A stretch of 64,000 nucleotides of DNA from Mytilus californianus (taxonomy: Eukaryota; Mollusca; Bivalvia; Mytilida; Mytilidae), in contig NW_026262668.1 in NCBI RefSeq assembly GCF_021869535.1, positions 20,837,732 to 20,901,731 on the forward strand, given 5' to 3'. Positions 59,731-64,000 of this stretch are shown here, piece by piece; position 1 is the first letter of the stretch, and each line of letters starts with the position of its first letter. The position numbers and the translations under genes are program-made. The notes beneath the pieces were generated by a model. That model was given only the letters and a program-made list of their open reading frames with translations, ran no database searches and had not been told where the DNA came from.

Positions 59731-60107
59731 CTTGAAGAACACAATAAAATCAGTTTACCATAATAACAATATTAAAGTAGATCATAGTGACCTACTTTTG
59801 TGGCGGAACTTGTATTATTGTATCTTTAGGTTTAATGATCATAGGGACGCCAGGTTTTTTGTTTGCTTGGATTTTGTTTATTTTGTGGGTTTTTTTTTCA
59901 AGATAAATTTCATACATACCAGTCAACAAAGAAGAAAAACAGACATATGATAAAATAAACATGCATGTCATATGTTTTGGCATAACATTCCACATTAAGA
60001 TTATTTTTGTTCGTTAAAAAAATCGTTTAAACACACTATCCGTCAGAAAAGTATGCTTTTATTTTTAATCAAATGATAATGGACTATTCTTTAATTCTTT
60101 AAATATA

Positions 60108-60565
60108 GAAAAAAGGAGATGTGGTATGATTGCCAATGAGACAACTATCCACCAAAGTTCAAATGAAGTGGATGTGAGCAATTATAGGCAACCGTACGGT
60201 CTTCAACAAAGACAAAAACCCATACCGTATAGTCGGCTATAAAAGGCCCCAACATGAAAAATATGAAACAATTCCTCACTTGACACAGGACATAAAGAAT
60301 GTAGATCCCCTAATAAACTGACACAATCGTCTAAAAGCACAATATAAAACAAATATCGTTAAAAAATCAATTGGAAAAAGCTCGACTCATCAGATCGACA
60401 CAAAACACGAAAAACCTTCACAAAATGATAGAAAACACAAGGATTCAAGTGTGATATCAGTTACTGAAAGCTAGTTTAAAACCAGTCCCAACTATAATAC
60501 ATAAACCATGTTTTCCCAGATTGAAATATAAATCAGTACACATCCAACGGATTTATAAACAGCTT
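60108..60565 (+). repeat. Mussel dispersed repeat B
   Basis: It runs from AGGAGATGTGGTATGATTGCC to GAAAGCTAGTTTAAAACC and CATCCAACGG. Parts of the middle are deleted relative to 51145-51860. Confidence 0.75.
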
Positions 60566-60639
60566 TAGTTATTTTACCACCGGCGTCCATAGAAAAGCTA
60601 TCGATTCTAATAGAATAGATATGTATTTATTCAGATATT

Positions 60640-60775
60640 TAGAGCAAGCATACTAGAAGTACTGAATGATTTTTCTTTGTTTCCTTTGCCTCCCCTTTTG
60701 TGAATGTTATTGAGCTGATATATATAGTGTACATATGTTTCTCCTCTAAATACAATTTACTTACTTACTAACATA
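60640..60775 (+). mobile_element. LINE 3'-end fragment
   Basis: It ends CTAAATACAATTTACTTACTTAC, like the tail of the LINE ending at 46745. No coding part remains. Confidence 0.5.
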
Positions 60776-61201
60776 TATGATCACCGACATGTTTCCAAAG
60801 TTATATTCTTATAGATTATACATTTGAAATAATGCATGTACGCTATCATAATATATTTTTAAAAGAAACATTTCTTAAGTGTCTTGTCATTGCAAATAAA
60901 ATACCAAACGAATGGGAAGATGTTCATAAAATAGAAAATAGTTCTTCATAAGTCTAACCGAATTATTGCGCTTGTTTTGAATAGGCCTATAATTTTCGAG
61001 ACCGATTTAATTTAGGTTAGGAAAATAACGCGAATATAAGTAGTCGCGAATATTCAGAATTTATGTCTTCCGGTAATGAAATAGATGACGAAAATTAGAA
61101 AATCGCGAAAATAAATCGCCACAAAGTCGACTGGCAATGGCTAAACTCTTAATAAAGTATCCGCAAAAATATGTTGGTTTACAGTAGTTATTTATACATA
61201 C

Positions 61202-61358
61202 CATCATCAGGATCATCAGGCTCCGAGGTAACTAATCCTTCAGTTGTTTCTGGTTGTGAACTTGTCGCAAGATCATTATCCAAATCTGTAGTCCTAATTA
61301 TGCTTGCCACAGAAACATTCAAGAAAGCAAGAGCTATTACCAAACGTTGTGTAATCAT
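61202..61358 (-). CDS. Kunitz protein, exon 1: signal peptide and acidic linker
   Basis: Starts at ATG 61356-61358. MITQRLVIALAFLNVSVA is a clear signal peptide with cleavage expected after SVA. A low-complexity Thr/Glu/Asp linker ending SEPDDPDD follows. The donor GATG|GTATGT leaves phase 1, joining exon 2 as ...DD-V-CSLPLD. 52 codons plus one base. It was picked as the start because it is the only signal-peptide exon upstream with the right phase. No TATA box was identified. Confidence 0.82.
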
Positions 61359-62046
61359 CTTTACAAAGATACTGTTTGAAGTACACTTGATACATCTTGT
61401 GCTTATGAATCAAATTTGAACTCACATGAAACATAAAATTTCAATAATAAACAGGAAGAAATCGCCATTAAAAAATTAATCGCTTCTGTTAAAATCATTT
61501 CGACTTGGCGTTTTTCCGACATGCAGTGTTACCATACATAAATTATTATGAATCTTAGTAAACATCAGTCAGAAGATGTTTACATGATGCAGTACTTATG
61601 ACTAGTGTAATGCTTAAATTTCTTTCGTTTTGGCAATATTGTTAGATTTTACCACCAGAAATCTTTAACTGCATGTATTAAAAGTTCGCCTTTTTTATTT
61701 TATTTTATTCATTTTTATTTTTAGTTTTCACATTTGAATCATACTTTTGATCTTGAATTAACCCAGGATATCAGGTTATTCAACCCAAATCAGTTTAATA
61801 GTTATTCAGTTAAAAGAGGATACATAGAAAAGAAATTATCTGTCATTATATCATAGACTATTTGTATTTAGAAAACCATTGTAAAAACTATCCTCTAAAT
61901 AAATCTACTTATTTCAAATATTTACATTTCTGAATATTTTCCTTGTTGTCTCTTCCTTTTATTTAGAGACAAATTTTTATTATTTTTTTTTTATAGATAG
62001 AAAATCTATTCTATTATTTATACCAGATTTAATTGTATCAACCAAA
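61359..62046. other. Intergenic region between the Kunitz gene and the LINE
   Basis: Likely holds the Kunitz promoter (reading to the minus strand) and the LINE 5' region (plus strand). The T-rich tract at 61950-61995 has no recognisable signal. No ORF1 is visible upstream of the LINE ORF. Confidence 0.45.
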
Positions 62047-64000
62047 ATGCCAAAATCAAACCAATCATCTGTAAAATTTGGTTATTGGAATATAGGTGGC
62101 TTATTTTCAAAGGGCATGAATAAAGCAGAGGATCCCCTTTTTCTGAAACATATAGAGAATTACGACATTGTTTTTTTAGTCGAAACTCATGTGGGATATA
62201 ATTCCCAAATACACAATATTGGTAAATTTCATTATCATCCAATATGTAGAAAATTATCAAATAATAACCGTCATTTTGGGGGTATAGCCATTCTACAGAA
62301 AAGTCACGTTAAACCTCATGTCAAAATATTGATTAACAGTAATCCAGATTATCAATGGATTAAATTAGAAAAATCCTTTTTTGGATTTAAAAGTGACCTA
62401 TTTATTTGTGTACTGTACAACCCCCCTGTTACGTCTAAATATACCCAAGAACTCTCTTCTGATGTTTTTGAATGCATAGAAAAAGATATCTTTCAGTATA
62501 AAAAAATGGGTGAAATTTTGTTATGTGGAGATTTTAATGCCAGAATAGGCTCTGAAAATGACTTTATAGTAAACGATGATTCAAAATTTACTCCAATTTT
62601 TGATACATACCCTACTGACAAAAACATTATGACAAGAAAAAGTCGAGACCAAAAAATTGATCAAAGAGGCAAAGAAGTTTTGGATTTTTGCATTAGTAAA
62701 CAAATAAGAATTTTAAATGGCAGAGTTCTTGGTGATACATTTGGTAATTTTACTTGCTATACCCCCAATGGTGCAAGTGTGGTTGATTATGTTGCTGTGT
62801 CGGAAGAAATTCTTGAAAATGTACTGTATTTTAAAGTATCCAGATTTATTCCCACATTATCTGATTGTCATTGTAAACTTGAGTGGGAATTATCTGCAAA
62901 ATATTGTGTTCCTGGAGAAAATGATATTCCAATCCAGTTGAAAAATATGACACCTAATTATATCTGGACTGACTGTTCAGCAATAAAATTTCAAGAAACA
63001 CTTTCTTCAGATACACTACAAAACTACATACTAGAATTCAACAACAGCACAATTCAATTTACTCAGACATCAGTAGATGAAGCATCATCAAAACTTTCAA
63101 ACATCTTTTTATCAGCAGCAAATCTATCACTTAAACGACCTTTAAAAAAACACACAAACAAACAAAAAAACAAAAAGTGGTTTGACGCAAGTTTACAACA
63201 AGCTCGAACTAACTTGCTTAATTATGGAAAAATTTATTCAAGATTTCCATATGATCCAATTATCAAAAATCACTTTTATAAACTGAATCGTGAATACTCC
63301 AAACTAAGGAAATATAAATACAAACAATACAAACAATCATTGATTAGTCAGCTGGACTCCTTGCACGAAGAGAATCCAAAACTGTATTGGAACTTAATTA
63401 ATGAACTACAGGAAAAAAATGAAACTAAAAAAAAATGTGGAGTACAACCATCAACTTTGATATCACATTTCCAAAAGTTGTCACAACTGAAAGGTGAATT
63501 TCAAAGTAGATATACAGAGCTATGTGAAAAACTGAAACAGTTAGAAAACTCAAAATGTTTCAACGAGTTGGACTCCGTTATCACTGAGTCTGAAATATCC
63601 AAAGCCATTTCACACTTAAAATGCAATAAATCATCAGGCTTGGATAACATTAGTAATAATATGATAAAGAATGGACAGACTTTCCTTTTAAAAAGTTTTC
63701 AACAGATGTTTAATACTTGTCTGTCTTCAGGTATATACCCAACATCTTGGGCTGAAGGTTATATTACACCAATTTTTAAAAGCAACGATACAAGTGACCC
63801 TAACAATTATAGAGGAATAACAATAACAAGTGCAATTGGAAAGCTTTTTAATAGAATATTAAGTCTAAGACTGGACAAATTTCTTCAGGAACATAATATT
63901 ATACATGATAGTCAAATTGGATTCACAAGGAAAGCCAGAACTGCAGATCATATGTTTATTTTAAACTGTCTTATTAACAAATACTGTAATTCAAAAGAAG
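62047..64000 (+). CDS. LINE ORF2: AP endonuclease plus reverse transcriptase (partial, runs off window)
   Basis: From ATG 62047 there is no stop or frameshift for 651 codons to the window edge. AP-like endonuclease motifs are FGYWNIGGL, FLVETH (catalytic Glu), LLCGDFNARIG and VVDYVAVS. LSDCHCKLEW occupies the place of the usual S-D-H, here S-D-C-H. A lysine-rich linker follows, then the RT start: KCNKSSGLDNISNNMIKNG, GYITPIFKS, NNYRGITITSAIGKLFNRIL and DSQIGFTRKARTADH. The RT palm (YADD) should follow beyond 64000. It would nick DNA and prime reverse transcription of its own RNA. Clade is uncertain among CR1/L2/Jockey-like groups. The open frame contrasts with the decayed LINEs nearby and suggests a young insertion. 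Confidence 0.9.
   Translation, partial: MPKSNQSSVKFGYWNIGGLFSKGMNKAEDPLFLKHIENYDIVFLVETHVGYNSQIHNIGKFHYHPICRKLSNNNRHFGGIAILQKSHVKPHVKILINSNPDYQWIKLEKSFFGFKSDLFICVLYNPPVTSKYTQELSSDVFECIEKDIFQYKKMGEILLCGDFNARIGSENDFIVNDDSKFTPIFDTYPTDKNIMTRKSRDQKIDQRGKEVLDFCISKQIRILNGRVLGDTFGNFTCYTPNGASVVDYVAVSEEILENVLYFKVSRFIPTLSDCHCKLEWELSAKYCVPGENDIPIQLKNMTPNYIWTDCSAIKFQETLSSDTLQNYILEFNNSTIQFTQTSVDEASSKLSNIFLSAANLSLKRPLKKHTNKQKNKKWFDASLQQARTNLLNYGKIYSRFPYDPIIKNHFYKLNREYSKLRKYKYKQYKQSLISQLDSLHEENPKLYWNLINELQEKNETKKKCGVQPSTLISHFQKLSQLKGEFQSRYTELCEKLKQLENSKCFNELDSVITESEISKAISHLKCNKSSGLDNISNNMIKNGQTFLLKSFQQMFNTCLSSGIYPTSWAEGYITPIFKSNDTSDPNNYRGITITSAIGKLFNRILSLRLDKFLQEHNIIHDSQIGFTRKARTADHMFILNCLINKYCNSKE

Larger units (their letters stand above)
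59731..61201 (-). other. Intron 1 of the Kunitz gene
   Basis: It contains repeat B (60108-60565) and a LINE 3' tail (60640-60775). No further exon was found. Confidence 0.7.

Overview
The window looks like nuclear DNA of a marine bivalve, most likely a mussel of the genus Mytilus or a close relative. It is AT-rich and intron-bearing, with very low gene density. It is saturated with dispersed repeats whose wording I recognise from mussel sequence: the GATGTGGTATGATTG repeat, a Penelope 3' tail containing GTCTCTTTGACACATTCCCC, and a hammerhead-ribozyme repeat with CTGATGAGTCTTATGTAGAC. The species is inferred from these repeats, not proven.

Only two host genes can be supported, both on the minus strand. 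The first is a vanin/pantetheinase-like amidohydrolase in two coding exons: exon 1 at 36894-37097 (signal peptide plus start of the enzyme) and exon 2 at 14967-16313 (the rest, with Glu-Lys-Cys catalytic residues and a GPI-type tail). They are separated by a 20.6 kb intron filled with transposons. The second is a secreted three-domain Kunitz protein in four exons (61202-61358, 59551-59730, 58820-58990, 55924-56093), all joined in phase 1. Its last domain has lost the Cys2-Cys4 disulfide pair.

Layout. 1-14.9 kb: non-genic, with a tRNA-derived SINE (perfect 10-bp target duplication), an 8-bp-duplication hAT-like MITE, mussel repeat B, and Helentron-like tandem-core elements. 15.0-37.1 kb: the vanin gene. 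Its intron holds a hammerhead-ribozyme repeat, a Penelope-like element with GIY-YIG upstream of RT that is split by a LINE, long tandem-core arrays, a second Penelope split by a tandem-core element, a deleted DIRS-type element and a 1.5 kb terminal-inverted-repeat element. 39.2-42.8 kb: a longer DIRS-type retroelement (gag, RT-RNase H, SGNH hydrolase) whose tyrosine recombinase has been deleted. 43-55 kb: LINE remnants, a foldback element, SINE and B repeats, and a 2.3 kb tandem-core element with a trimeric higher-order repeat. 55.9-61.4 kb: the Kunitz gene, with a 70-bp tandem array in intron 3 that grew out of an exon/intron boundary. 62.0 kb to the end: an uninterrupted LINE ORF (endonuclease plus start of RT) that runs off the window.

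The strongest structure beyond ordinary annotation is shared by several families with unrelated sequences at 8.9-11.4, 23-33, 36, 48.3, 52.3-54.5 and 56.8 kb. Each has a short 5' hairpin (7-bp stem, 2-3 nt loop, different sequence in each family), then ~130-190 bp tandem units, then a GACG-type microsatellite. In two families a 10-11 bp inverted copy of a 5' subterminal word sits at the 3' end. One copy can be excised on paper to restore a Penelope reading frame with no target duplication. This matches non-autonomous Helentrons (HINE/DINE, oyster 'pearl' elements). No CRISPR, operon, rRNA or canonical tRNA gene is present.
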